From: Aestuarierythrobacter sp037968495
GTDB taxonomy: Bacteria; Pseudomonadota; Alphaproteobacteria; Sphingomonadales; Sphingomonadaceae
NCBI GenBank assembly: GCA_037968495.1
Contig: JBBKVP010000054.1
Location: 1 to 64,000 of the forward strand
Direction of reading: 5' to 3'
DNA: 64,000 nt
Shown: piece after piece, positions 7,773 through 16,576 of the stretch
Numbering within the stretch: position 1 is the first letter of the stretch
Layout of the letters: each line of letters begins with the position of its first letter
Notes under the pieces: model-generated
Database searches by the model: none
The model's input: only the letters and a program-made list of their open reading frames with translations
Told to the model about the DNA's origin: nothing
Program-made: the position numbers and the translations under genes

Positions 7773-8486
7773 ATGCTCGCTGCCATCATCCTGTCTGCGC
7801 TTGCGATGACTGCCATTGTGGCTGTGCGCTACCTGATCACCAGCGGCACCTTTGCTTGGGCCACGGCCAAAGTGCGGCCTGGGCAATATGCCGGCAAGCA
7901 GCCGCAAATCCGCAAAGAGATTTTCTGGTCGCTCGCCTCCGCTGGGATTTACGGCATTCCAGCAGGCATTATTGCGTGGGGCTGGAATAATCTGGGCTGG
8001 ACGCTGATCTATACCGGCTGGGACGATTATCCGCTGTGGTATTTGCCGGTTTCAGTGTTTGCCTATCTGCTTGCGCACGACACCTGGTTCTACTGGACCC
8101 ACCGCTGGATGCACCGCCCGCGCTTGTTCAAACTGGCCCATGCCGTGCATCACGCCAGCCGGCCACCAACCGCTTGGGCGGCCATGAGCTTCCACCCGAT
8201 TGAAGCACTGACCGGTGCGGTTGTGATCCCGGCACTTGTATTTCTCATCCCGATCCATGCGGCGATGCTTGGCGTCGTTTTGTCCATCATGACCCTGATG
8301 GGTGTCACCAATCACATGGGGTGGGAGATGTTTCCCAAAAGGCTCGTTCACTCAAAGTTCGGCAATCATGTGATAACAGCCAGCCATCACAATCAGCATC
8401 ATGAGCGTTACACATGCAATTACGGACTATATTTCCGGTTTTGGGATCACCTATGCGGAACGGATCGCGGCATATCCGCGCCCTGA
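7773..8486 (+). CDS. Fatty acid hydroxylase / sterol desaturase superfamily membrane protein
   Basis: This is a 237-residue integral membrane di-iron enzyme. The histidine boxes are visible in order: HDTWFYWTHRWMH (about 95-107), HAVHHAS (about 120-126) and HHNQHHERYTCNYG (about 207-220), followed by the typical FRFWDHLCGTD ending. Hydrophobic segments at about 3-25, 45-65 and 145-180 supply the membrane anchor. Members hydroxylate or desaturate lipids, carotenoids or sterols; the substrate cannot be told from sequence alone. Its end overlaps the start region of the DUF2141 gene, so the two may be co-transcribed. The length is normal for short bacterial members. Confidence 0.85.
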   Translation: MLAAIILSALAMTAIVAVRYLITSGTFAWATAKVRPGQYAGKQPQIRKEIFWSLASAGIYGIPAGIIAWGWNNLGWTLIYTGWDDYPLWYLPVSVFAYLLAHDTWFYWTHRWMHRPRLFKLAHAVHHASRPPTAWAAMSFHPIEALTGAVVIPALVFLIPIHAAMLGVVLSIMTLMGVTNHMGWEMFPKRLVHSKFGNHVITASHHNQHHERYTCNYGLYFRFWDHLCGTDRGISAP

Positions 8487-8923
8487 CTTGCCTTGTTGCT
8501 GCGGGTGTCCTCACAGGCGCCGCGCCGCTTCCAGCACCAAAGACAGGCACGACTGACGTCACTGTTACGATCAGCAATTTGCGCAATGTCAAAGGCGTCA
8601 TCCGCGCTTGCATGACCCAAAACGCCAAGAAATTCCCGAAATGCCGGGGTGACGCCGCTGCATACGCCACTGTCGTGCCGGCGAAGGTGAACGCCGTGCT
8701 GACCTTTAAGAATGTCAAACCCGGCACTTACGCAATTGCCCTGCTGCATGACGAGAACGACAATGGCAAAGCCGACCGCGCGCTTACCATGATCCCGAAA
8801 GAAGGCTTTGGTTTTTCGCGTGACGCCAAGGTGGTGATGTCGCCGCCAAAATTCTCGGCGGCCGCCTTCGCCGTTGCTGGCGCGCCCGTGAATCAGGCAA
8901 TCCGCATGCGGTATATGTTCTGA
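8453..8923 (+). CDS. DUF2141 domain protein, secreted
   Basis: The preferred start is ATG 8453, which places a clean signal peptide at the N-terminus (RALTCLVAAGVLTGAAPLPA). The ATG at 8414 would put 13 odd residues in front. The mature part carries the DUF2141 pattern: TISNLRNVKGVIRACM near its start, VKPGTYAIALLHDENDNGK in the middle and KEGFGFSRDA after it. DUF2141 proteins are small periplasmic or exported beta-sandwich proteins of unknown role, common in Sphingomonadales. The gene starts inside the end of the hydroxylase gene, which suggests coupling. Confidence 0.8.
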   Translation: MRNGSRHIRALTCLVAAGVLTGAAPLPAPKTGTTDVTVTISNLRNVKGVIRACMTQNAKKFPKCRGDAAAYATVVPAKVNAVLTFKNVKPGTYAIALLHDENDNGKADRALTMIPKEGFGFSRDAKVVMSPPKFSAAAFAVAGAPVNQAIRMRYMF

Positions 8924-9066
8924 TTAACTACGGAGAGTGGTGTTAGAACTGACGCCGCGCAAACTGACGTCATAAAAAATGTTGCCGTCTTTCAGACAAC
9001 TTAACGGGTTGTTTACCATGTCGCGCCAAAAGGGGCCCCTGAATTTCAAACGGGGGCTTTGAAGCC

Positions 9067-10596
9067 ATGGACAACCTACGCGGCAATTTTGAATCGACCG
9101 ACCTTTCGGGCGACAACCGCGACTATGACGTCGGTGAAGATGACACAGGCCGCGAAGAGCCGCCTGCGGCCATCGGTCAGGACGAGCGCCGCATGCAGGT
9201 GCGGGCCTATAACCATTGGGCCAGCCTGTTGCAAGATCGCCAATATCCAGGCGTCGAGGACCTCGTTCCCGAAAACTTACCTGATTTCGGCCCTTACAGT
9301 GTGCTGCTCGACTTTACTGGCGGCATCGAAGATCCTGCGATCCAATTTCTCGGCGACAAGCTGGCGGCAGAATGTGACGCCACGGTTGATATCGGTCAAC
9401 TTTCCGATGTCCCCAGCCGCAGCCTGCTGACCCGCATCACAGATCACTACATGCAGATCATCGCAAATCAGGCTCCGATCGGTTTCGAAGCCGAATTCGT
9501 AAACCAGCGCGGCGCAGCGATTATGTATCGCGGTATTCTGCTGCCATTCTCCAGTGACGATGAAACCATCGATTTCATCTATGGCGTCATCAATTGGAAA
9601 GAGCTGGCAGACCAAATCACCACCGACGAATTGCTGCTCGAAATCGATCAGGCGCTAGTTGCCGACGATGAGGCGGAAGCCAGAGATATCCATCCGCGGG
9701 AACGCGACCCAATCACTGATTGGGCCGACGGTCCGGCTGCGGATACCGAAGATGATTCGGACGACAACGTCTCCGAACTCGGCGTGCATGAAGAAGAAGA
9801 ATCTCCCATCGAGGACGGCCTTCCTGCACCAAGCTTTGGTTCGCTGACGTCAATCAAATCGGGCGAGCCAAGCAAGCCGATGGCTACCGAGATCGAGTTT
9901 GATCACGAGCCTGTCGGTGAAGAATTCTCTGACTTTGATTCGGACGAAGGCTTTGACGCGCTGGCGTCTGACGACATTGTCGATAATCCGGAAATGGCGC
10001 TGTCTGACTGGCTGGCGTCAGCCCGCTCCTTGGCAGATGCCGCGAATTACAACGAAGATCGCAGCCGCCACGCGCTTTATGCAGCAATTGGCCGGGCCTA
10101 TGATTTCTCGCTGGCTGCCAAAGACAGTCCTGCCGATTTCGAAGAGCTGATCGCCGATAGCGGTCTGACCGTTCAAGAACGCGCCCCTATGACGCCGATT
10201 GTGAAACTGGTCTTCGGCGCAGATTACGACAAGACACGCCTGACCGAATATGCTGCGGCCCTGAGCCATGCGCACCGCCTTGAACTGGAGCGCGGGCAAT
10301 TGTCCAAGTTCCTCAAGGAAGCGCAAGGCGGCCTGAAAGGCGTTGTGAAAGCTGAACGCAAGCTACGCCGCGAAGAAAGTGGCAAGGCAGCTGATCCAGT
10401 CGATGCACCCCGCGAAAAAATCGCCAAGCAATTGCGCGAATTGGAAACGCTGGACCTTCTGTCGATCAATCCTGAAGGCGCCGAATTCGGCCTCGTCATG
10501 ATCCGCCGTCTCCCTGATGGACAGGTCGTGATGATCGGCGAAATCTCTGACGATATTCCGCTCGTCGAGCGTGCTGCACGCAAATTGATCGGCTAA
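9067..10596 (+). CDS. PAS_5 domain protein with acidic linker
   Basis: This 509-residue cytoplasmic protein begins with a PAS_5-type domain (about 40-185: YNHWASLLQDRQYPGVEDL, then LLTRITDHYMQIIANQAPIG). A long, strongly acidic, probably disordered stretch follows (about 195-310, rich in Asp/Glu). The C-terminal domain (about 320-509) contains AYDFSLAAKDSPADFEELI, YDKTRLTEYAAALSHAH and a basic coiled stretch (KGVVKAERKLRRE). PAS_5 proteins occur mainly in alphaproteobacteria and lack a known output. No kinase or GGDEF domain is attached here. The C-terminal domain is unfamiliar to me. The gene has its own 5' gap of about 140 nt and stands alone. Confidence 0.7.
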   Translation: MDNLRGNFESTDLSGDNRDYDVGEDDTGREEPPAAIGQDERRMQVRAYNHWASLLQDRQYPGVEDLVPENLPDFGPYSVLLDFTGGIEDPAIQFLGDKLAAECDATVDIGQLSDVPSRSLLTRITDHYMQIIANQAPIGFEAEFVNQRGAAIMYRGILLPFSSDDETIDFIYGVINWKELADQITTDELLLEIDQALVADDEAEARDIHPRERDPITDWADGPAADTEDDSDDNVSELGVHEEEESPIEDGLPAPSFGSLTSIKSGEPSKPMATEIEFDHEPVGEEFSDFDSDEGFDALASDDIVDNPEMALSDWLASARSLADAANYNEDRSRHALYAAIGRAYDFSLAAKDSPADFEELIADSGLTVQERAPMTPIVKLVFGADYDKTRLTEYAAALSHAHRLELERGQLSKFLKEAQGGLKGVVKAERKLRREESGKAADPVDAPREKIAKQLRELETLDLLSINPEGAEFGLVMIRRLPDGQVVMIGEISDDIPLVERAARKLIG

Positions 10597-10677
10597 AACA
10601 CTGTGAAGAGATAAAGGTACGGGATGGGCTCAATCAGGGCCTATCCCGCACCCTGCTTCCTCGCTAGCACAGTGGGA

Positions 10678-11811
10678 ATGGATATTTTTCCCCGCCACCC
10701 TGCGCGAATTCTTCCCTATTTCGGCTATCGCAGCCGCACCCGGCTCACGCTAACCGCTCGTGCTTTGCGCGCCCGTGAGGCTGACTTTACTGGCGGCGGC
10801 AAATGGCGCGCATTTCGCACCATGCTGTCACAATTCGCCTCACATGAGGTTGAGGGCCTTGAAGTCACGCTTGAATTGGAGCGTCAGGACGGCAGCAAGT
10901 CGCGGCATCCTGTAACGACCGACAGTGAAGGCTTCGCTCGCTGGGACGTTACGCTTGGTGATGGTTGGGACCTCACAAGACATACAGCGTGGGAAGTTGC
11001 CGCACTTCATTGGTCCAATAACGAGGGTAATCACTGCGTCGAAGGCCATATCATGGCGCCGGGCTTGGACAGCCACATCGCCGTCATCTCCGATATTGAT
11101 GATACGATCATTGAAACCGGAATTACCGGTAGTTTCCGCGCTCTCGCCCGCAATTGGCGGCGAGTTCTGGCCGAGTTACCCGATGAACGCCTCGCCGTGC
11201 CGGGTGCTGATTTATTCTATAATGCGCTGGGCGGCGGCCATGTCAAACGTGCTGAGGACGCCGCTCTGGGAGACCGCATTCCGGCGATGCACCGGCCGTT
11301 TTTCTATGTTTCTTCGAGCCCGTGGAACCTCTTTTCCTATCTGGTGGCGTTCAAACGAGCACGCAACTTGCCACTCGGACCGATGATGCTGCGGGATTGG
11401 GCGTTTGACCGCAAAACCCTCGGCAGCGCTGGGCATGGGGCCCATAAACGCGCATCCATCGATACAATTTGCCATACTTACCCGGAATTGCGCTTCGCTT
11501 TGATCGGTGATGATACGCAAGGTGATCTGCCGGCCTATGCAGGGGTAGTCGATGATAACCCCGGGCGGATTGTCGCCGTATTCATCCGGGCGGGCTCGGA
11601 GGAGGAACTTACTTCCGAAGAACGCGCCGCCAAGGCCACTATTGAGGCCGCCGGAGTGCCGCTTTGGCTTGGCGAAAGCTTTGAAGTCGGGCAGGAATTT
11701 CTCAAAGCGGCCGGGCTTTCGGCGGAAGGTAACACTTCGCGGATTGTTTCGGCCGTAAAAGACAAGAACATCGCGGCAGGGCGGCAGGGAATGCGGGCTA
11801 ACAATGGCTAA
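10678..11811 (+). CDS. App1 family phosphatidate phosphatase-like protein
   Basis: From ATG 10678 (preceded by GTGGGA) the protein has 377 residues; a start at 10624 would add 18 unlikely ones. The C-terminal half is the App1/LNS2-type HAD phosphatase domain: SDIDDTIIETG gives the DxDDT nucleophile motif, FFYVSSSPWNLF the second motif, and LIGDDTQGDLP the last acidic motif. The N-terminal half is a beta-rich domain seen in bacterial App1 homologues. Yeast App1 removes phosphate from phosphatidate and pyrophosphates, so a role in lipid turnover is plausible. The stop overlaps the next ATG by 8 nt, pairing it with an alpha/beta hydrolase. Confidence 0.8.
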   Translation: MDIFPRHPARILPYFGYRSRTRLTLTARALRAREADFTGGGKWRAFRTMLSQFASHEVEGLEVTLELERQDGSKSRHPVTTDSEGFARWDVTLGDGWDLTRHTAWEVAALHWSNNEGNHCVEGHIMAPGLDSHIAVISDIDDTIIETGITGSFRALARNWRRVLAELPDERLAVPGADLFYNALGGGHVKRAEDAALGDRIPAMHRPFFYVSSSPWNLFSYLVAFKRARNLPLGPMMLRDWAFDRKTLGSAGHGAHKRASIDTICHTYPELRFALIGDDTQGDLPAYAGVVDDNPGRIVAVFIRAGSEEELTSEERAAKATIEAAGVPLWLGESFEVGQEFLKAAGLSAEGNTSRIVSAVKDKNIAAGRQGMRANNG

Positions 11812-12772
11812 AACAAGAAGGATGGGCCGCATGGGCTGGATCTTGGTAATTATCGCTGTTCTGGCAGTGATCGCATTTGCCGCGTGGCGGGCAGCTTTTG
11901 CTTTCGGATCGGCGGATACGCTGAACCGGCTCGACGGCCTGTATTCACGGGGGCAAGGCGTCAAGCAGGTCGTTGCCGCACAATATGGTCACAGTCCGCA
12001 GCAACGGATCGAGCTCTATGTGCCGGCAACCCCTCCCCCGTCGGATGCCGGATATCCTGTCGTAATCTTCATCCACGGCGGCAGCTGGAATTTCGGCGAA
12101 CCGGCGGAATACACTTTCATGGCGCGAACGCTGGGCGATCTTGGCTATGCCACTGCGCTTGTCGGTTACCGGCTTGTGCCGGGCGGCGAATTCCCGGCGA
12201 TGCTGGAAGATAGTGCGGCTTCGGTCCGCTGGATGGTCGATAATGCGGCTGAGCATGGCATAAATGCTGATGCTATCATGCTGATGGGCCATTCTGCCGG
12301 CGCCTATAATGCCTTGATGACCGGCCTCGACCGTCAATGGCTGGGGCGAGCGGGTTTGCCGGATGATACAATCAAGGGCGTGGTCAGTCTCGCCGGACCA
12401 GCCGATTTCCTTCCGCTCGATAGCGATTCGACCAAGGCCGCATTCGGCCAAGTCGACCCGCTTGAATCCACGCAGCCCATAACCTTTGCACGCGGCGATG
12501 GTCCGCCGCTGCTACTGCTGCATGGCGGAATGGACACCACCGTCTATCCGCGCAATTCGATTAATCTGGACAGGGCATTACGCGAGGCAGGTGGCGACAG
12601 CGAAGTCGTGGAATATCCAGAGATGAATCATGCCCAGATCATCATGGCTTTCTCGCGCCCGTTCGAAGGGGATCGCAAAGTGATCGACAAAGCCGCCGAA
12701 TTCCTGGCCCGCGTGACCAGCACGGCCCGCGCTGCAAAAGCTTCAGCGCCGGTTCAGGCCGAAACCCCCTAA
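11804..12772 (+). CDS. Alpha/beta hydrolase (carboxylesterase type)
   Basis: The protein has 322 residues with an N-terminal membrane anchor or uncleaved signal (GWILVIIAVLAVIAFAAW, about 10-27). The esterase signature is complete: the oxyanion HGGSWNFG, the nucleophile elbow GHSAGAYNA (Ser), an acid in GGMDTTVYP and the His in MNHAQIIM. These match the HSL/BD-FAE-like group of esterases. The active domain would face the periplasm. It overlaps the App1-like gene by 8 nt and is followed directly by an M48 protease gene. Possible substrates are lipids released by the App1 phosphatase, but this is only suggested by context. Confidence 0.8.
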   Translation: MAKTRRMGRMGWILVIIAVLAVIAFAAWRAAFAFGSADTLNRLDGLYSRGQGVKQVVAAQYGHSPQQRIELYVPATPPPSDAGYPVVIFIHGGSWNFGEPAEYTFMARTLGDLGYATALVGYRLVPGGEFPAMLEDSAASVRWMVDNAAEHGINADAIMLMGHSAGAYNALMTGLDRQWLGRAGLPDDTIKGVVSLAGPADFLPLDSDSTKAAFGQVDPLESTQPITFARGDGPPLLLLHGGMDTTVYPRNSINLDRALREAGGDSEVVEYPEMNHAQIIMAFSRPFEGDRKVIDKAAEFLARVTSTARAAKASAPVQAETP

Positions 12773-12784
12773 GTGCCGCTCAGG

Positions 12785-14140
12785 ATGCCACTCTTCCGCC
12801 ACCTTCTTGCTTTGGTCGCCCTGCTTGCGATCACAATCCAGCCTGCAATGGCGCAATCGGTGCTGCGCGATGCTGAAACCGAAGCATTGCTCAATGAGAT
12901 GGCGGCACCGCTGGTCGAGGCTGCGGGGCTGGAACCCGGCAATGTCGATATTGTCCTGATCAACGACCCCAGCATCAACGCCTTCGTGGCGGGCGGGCAA
13001 ATCGTCTATATTCATAGCGGCCTGATCGACGCCGCTGACAATGCCGACGAAGTTCAGGGCGTTATCGCGCATGAACTCGGCCATATCACCGGCGGTCACG
13101 TGATCCGTTACGGGGAAGGTTTCAGCAAATCGGCCAATATCTCCATCCTGTCCCTGATCCTCGCTGTCGGCGCTGCCGTGGCCGGAGCGCCTGATGCAGC
13201 AGCCGGTGTGCTCGCTGCAGGGCAGCAAGCGGCCTTGGGTAAATTCCTCGCCTTCACCCGCGTGCAGGAATCTTCTGCCGATGCCGCTGGCGCCGAATAT
13301 CTTTCCAAAGCGGGCATATCGGGCCGCGGCTCGCTCGACTTTTTCAAGAAGCTGCAAAATCAGGAATTCCGCTATGGTTACAGCCAGAGCGACGAGGCGA
13401 CATTTGGCCGGACCCACCCGCTTTCAGGCGACCGCATCGCCACATTGCGCGAAAGCTACGTCATCGATCCCGCATGGGGAAAACCTGTCGATCCCGATAT
13501 ACAGCGCCGCTTCCTGCGGGTGAAGGCGAAGCTGGCAGGTTATCTGTCCCGCCCGGCCGATACGCTGCGGGTCTATAATGACAGCATGACCGGCGTGCCT
13601 GCCCGCTATGCCCGCGCTTACGCCCATCACAAGGATGCGCGGGTCGCTCTGGCGTTGAGCGAAGTTGAAACATTGCTCGCGGCCGATCCTGATGACCCCT
13701 ATTTCCTTGAATTGAAAGGCCAGGTTCTGCTCGAATCCGGCAGGCCGCAAGAAGCGCTGGAATCGCTACGCCGGGCCACCGATCTTAGCGGCAGCAATTC
13801 GCTGATCGCTGGTATGTTCGGCCACGCCCTGATCGCCACGGAAGATCCAGTCAATTTCGAAGAAGCCGAGGAAGTTCTGAAATCAGCTGTATCGCGGGAC
13901 CGGCAAAACCCGTTTGCGTGGTTCCAGCTTGGTCAAATTTACGCAGCTAAGGGTGATATGCCCCGCGCGCGGCTTGCCAGCGCGGAACAGCAGATCATGC
14001 GGCGGCAATATGCCGAAGCTATGATGAGCGCCGGATTTGCAGAGGCGGGTTTGCCAACAGGTTCGCCCGACTGGTTGCGTGCACAGGACATCGGGCTGCA
14101 GGCCCGCTCCGAACTGGAACGTGACAACAAACGCCGCTAG
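12785..14140 (+). CDS. M48 family metalloprotease with TPR tail (BepA-like)
   Basis: The protein has a signal peptide (LLALVALLAITIQPAMA), then an M48 peptidase domain with zinc motif HELGHITGGH and the third ligand in ESSADAAGAEYL. A TPR-rich C-terminal half follows (from about 290), including PDDPYFLELKGQVLLESGRP. BepA-type proteases sit in the periplasm and control outer-membrane protein assembly. The gene also has a GTG at 12773, directly after the stop of the hydrolase gene; ATG 12785 is preferred but not certain. It leads a cluster with a DsbA-like oxidoreductase and a second M48-like protease, which points to envelope quality control. Confidence 0.85.
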   Translation: MPLFRHLLALVALLAITIQPAMAQSVLRDAETEALLNEMAAPLVEAAGLEPGNVDIVLINDPSINAFVAGGQIVYIHSGLIDAADNADEVQGVIAHELGHITGGHVIRYGEGFSKSANISILSLILAVGAAVAGAPDAAAGVLAAGQQAALGKFLAFTRVQESSADAAGAEYLSKAGISGRGSLDFFKKLQNQEFRYGYSQSDEATFGRTHPLSGDRIATLRESYVIDPAWGKPVDPDIQRRFLRVKAKLAGYLSRPADTLRVYNDSMTGVPARYARAYAHHKDARVALALSEVETLLAADPDDPYFLELKGQVLLESGRPQEALESLRRATDLSGSNSLIAGMFGHALIATEDPVNFEEAEEVLKSAVSRDRQNPFAWFQLGQIYAAKGDMPRARLASAEQQIMRRQYAEAMMSAGFAEAGLPTGSPDWLRAQDIGLQARSELERDNKRR

Positions 14141-14178
14141 GCTCCGGCTAACAGGTTTTGCGCAATAAAGGACAGGAT

Positions 14179-14898
14179 TTGACCGACAGCAGCTCTATTG
14201 GCGGAAAGACGGTCGCGCTTAGCGCGGTCGCAGCCTTGGTTTTCGGCTTTGGCGGCGCGGCGCTTTATGGCGCCACCGGCCTCGGCAATGATAATATTCG
14301 CGAATACATGCTCGAAAATCCTGAAATCCTGCCGGAAATGGCTGAACGTTATCAGGCACGTGAGGCCGAAGAACGCCTCGCCAACGCTGGCAGTCAGGTC
14401 TTGCAGCCATTTCCCGGCGCGGTGCTCGGCAATCCGCAAGGTTCAGTAACGATGGTCGAGTTTAGCGACTATGCCTGCGGTTACTGCCGCAGCAGCGTGG
14501 CCGAAGTTAAGGCGCTAATCGCGGCCAACCCCGATCTTAAAGTCGTGATGCGCGAAATCCCCATACTTGCACCCGAAAGCGAAGCAGCCGCGCGCATGGC
14601 GCTTGCTGCGGCAGCGCAGGGCAAGTTTGCCGCCTTTCATGACGCAATGTTCGATGCGGGACGCCCGAACGAGCAGACTATTCTTGATGCAGCCAATCAA
14701 GCGGGCCTTGATATCGAAAAGGCGCGCGCATTCGCCGCGTCACAAGTCGCCGATGCAGAGCTACAGAGCAATCTGACGGTTGCTTCGCAGCTCGGCTTTG
14801 ACGGCACGCCCAGTTGGATCGTTGGCGGCAAGGTCTTGCAGGGCGCGGTCGGGCGCCAAGTGCTTCAAGACGCGCTGGACGCCGCCAAAACAAGGTGA
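14179..14898 (+). CDS. DsbA-like thiol oxidoreductase
   Basis: The preferred start is TTG 14179, which has AAAGGA about 10 nt upstream; TTG 14158 is the alternative. The 239-residue product has an N-terminal membrane segment (TVALSAVAALVFGFGGAALYG), a short DsbD_N-like or linker helix (YMLENPEILPEMAERYQ), and a thioredoxin fold with the active site CGYCRS. The cis-Pro loop is present in FDGTPSWIV. This is the ScsC/BdbD-like layout common in alphaproteobacteria. It should oxidise or isomerise disulfides in the periplasm. The stop overlaps the next ATG (TGATG), so it is coupled to the following protease. Confidence 0.85.
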   Translation: MTDSSSIGGKTVALSAVAALVFGFGGAALYGATGLGNDNIREYMLENPEILPEMAERYQAREAEERLANAGSQVLQPFPGAVLGNPQGSVTMVEFSDYACGYCRSSVAEVKALIAANPDLKVVMREIPILAPESEAAARMALAAAAQGKFAAFHDAMFDAGRPNEQTILDAANQAGLDIEKARAFAASQVADAELQSNLTVASQLGFDGTPSWIVGGKVLQGAVGRQVLQDALDAAKTR

Positions 14899-15854
14899 TG
14901 CGCAAGCTCTCCGCGCTATTGGCGCTCCTTTCTCTTGCAATCGGCAGCCCCGCGCTGGCTGACGAACAGCTGGACGCCGACCGCGAGATACTCGCAAAAC
15001 TGCAATTGGCTGACGCGCGTCTTCATGCGATTGGCTGGTCATTGGCGACTGGCAACGCGCCATTCTGCGACGTGACGCGGCCCTCAGTCGGCGTGCTTTT
15101 GCAGGACATGGCGGCCTTCAAAGACGCTGACAGGATGCGCGCTGCCGCAGGCGTGGTTACCGATATCGCAGTCCAGGCAGTTGCCCCGGGATCGCCCGCT
15201 GCCAAGCTTGGCATAGCGCCCAATATGTCCATCCTGGTGTTGGGCGAGGTCGATGTGCGCACATTGCCCAAGCCAGAGGTAGGTTACGAACGGCTAATCC
15301 AGCTGAATGACCTGACGGATGTCGCCCTACAGCGCGATGGATACGTGGGCATCACTTGGCGGGAATCGCCGTTCAGCGCCGTCGCTGCCGAACCCATCTT
15401 TGGCGTTCCAGCCTGCGCCGGACGCTTCGAATTGCTGACAAATAGCAAACGCGCGAGCGCTGACGGGCAGCGCGTCTTGATCGGTACGGATTTTCCGGGA
15501 ATGGCCTATGCCGACGAGGAATTTGCCGCCGCCGTGGCCCATGAATTTGCCCATAATTTGCTTGGTCACAGGGCCATGCTCGATGCTCAGCCGCGCCAGA
15601 TAACCACCCGTGCGTCTGAGCGTGAAGCCGACCGGATGATGCCGTGGCTGCTAGCCAATGCCGGTTACGACCCCTCTGCTGCCCTGCGTTTCATGCAGCG
15701 TTGGGGGCCCAAACATGGCGGGGGCATTTTCCGCGCAAGGTCCCATGATGGCTGGGACGAGCGGGCTGATAACATTGTGGCGGAGCTACCACTGATCGCG
15801 GCTTCGATCGAAAGAAACGGCGCTGCGGATTGGTCCAAAGATTTCGTGCGTTAG
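14898..15854 (+). CDS. M48-like zinc protease with PDZ-like segment
   Basis: From ATG 14898 the product has 318 residues with a clear signal peptide (LLALLSLAIGSPALA). The middle contains a PDZ-like stretch (VTDIAVQAVAPGSPAAKLGI, about 82-101). The catalytic motif is AAVAHEFAHNLLGH, and SEREADRMMPWL provides the third metal ligand. This family is predicted to act in the periplasm on envelope proteins; the substrate is unknown. It is coupled to the DsbA-like gene and lies 1 kb behind the BepA-like protease, so the three probably form one operon. The next gene is on the other strand, 7 nt away. Confidence 0.8.
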   Translation: MRKLSALLALLSLAIGSPALADEQLDADREILAKLQLADARLHAIGWSLATGNAPFCDVTRPSVGVLLQDMAAFKDADRMRAAAGVVTDIAVQAVAPGSPAAKLGIAPNMSILVLGEVDVRTLPKPEVGYERLIQLNDLTDVALQRDGYVGITWRESPFSAVAAEPIFGVPACAGRFELLTNSKRASADGQRVLIGTDFPGMAYADEEFAAAVAHEFAHNLLGHRAMLDAQPRQITTRASEREADRMMPWLLANAGYDPSAALRFMQRWGPKHGGGIFRARSHDGWDERADNIVAELPLIAASIERNGAADWSKDFVR

Positions 15855-15861
15855 GCGCGAT

Positions 15862-16482
15862 TTACTCGGTTTCGGCCACATACATCGAGCTAAGCGGCTT
15901 TGCCATAACGCGGCGTAGCATCGGCTCGAAGAATTCCAGAGGCTCGCTTTTGTAGTCTGGATCGAAGGCGGCCTGATCGTATTTTTCACAAAACTCGCGG
16001 CAGGCTTCGAAATGCGGGCTGCCGGCAAACTGGTCACGCGTGTCGCGGTCCATGCCGAGGAAGTGGAAGAAGTAATAACCCTGGAATGCGCCGTGATGTT
16101 CGCAAATCCAATGCTCTTCTTCGGTTACGAAAGGCTTGAGGATCGCGGCGGCAACTTCGGGATGATTGTATGTCCCCAGCGTGTCACCAATATCATGCAG
16201 CAAAGCCATCACGACATAGCGCTCGCCGCGCCCGTCGCGGTGCGCGCGGGTCGCAGTTTGTAGTGAGTGCTCCAACCGGCACACAGGAAATCCGCCAAAA
16301 TCGCCGTCGAGCAGCTTCAAATGGGTGAGAACGCGGTCCGGCAGGCCGGAGGCAAACTCCATATAATGCTTGCTGATGGTGGCCCAGTCTTCTGCTGTGC
16401 CTTCCTTCATCTCGCGGAATTTCGCCCGCTCGCCCGTGTCATGTGCCGCATGGTGCTTCGCGTCTGCAATTGTAGCCATCAT
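15862..16482 (-). CDS. HD domain phosphohydrolase/oxygenase (COG4341-like)
   Basis: The start at ATG 16482 (or 16479) follows a GAGAGAA Shine-Dalgarno; the longer frame to 16611 is not protein-like. The 206-residue cytoplasmic product contains CRLEHSLQTATRAHRDG and VVMALLHDIGDTLG, the HD signature, then a further pair of histidines in WICEHHGAFQGYYF. This matches the predicted HD hydrolases of COG4341, a group that includes PhnZ-like mixed-valent di-iron oxygenases. Which reaction it performs is open: phosphodiester or nucleotide hydrolysis, or oxygenation of a phosphonate or inositol. No phosphonate genes are nearby. It is transcribed away from the LytS gene. Confidence 0.75.
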   Translation of the reverse strand: MMATIADAKHHAAHDTGERAKFREMKEGTAEDWATISKHYMEFASGLPDRVLTHLKLLDGDFGGFPVCRLEHSLQTATRAHRDGRGERYVVMALLHDIGDTLGTYNHPEVAAAILKPFVTEEEHWICEHHGAFQGYYFFHFLGMDRDTRDQFAGSPHFEACREFCEKYDQAAFDPDYKSEPLEFFEPMLRRVMAKPLSSMYVAETE

Positions 16483-16576
16483 TTCTCTCACTTCCACCAC
16501 AACATTATCGCATAAATTACTTCCGTGCAAAACGAGTCTGACTTGGCCCGCCAGATCGGGTAGGATAGAAGGAACT

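Noticed and set aside
11212..11964. 250-codon minus-strand frame
   Set aside because: Antisense to the App1-like and hydrolase genes, both well supported.
12743..13417. 224-codon minus-strand frame
   Set aside because: Antisense to the M48-TPR protease, with composition typical of a shadow frame.
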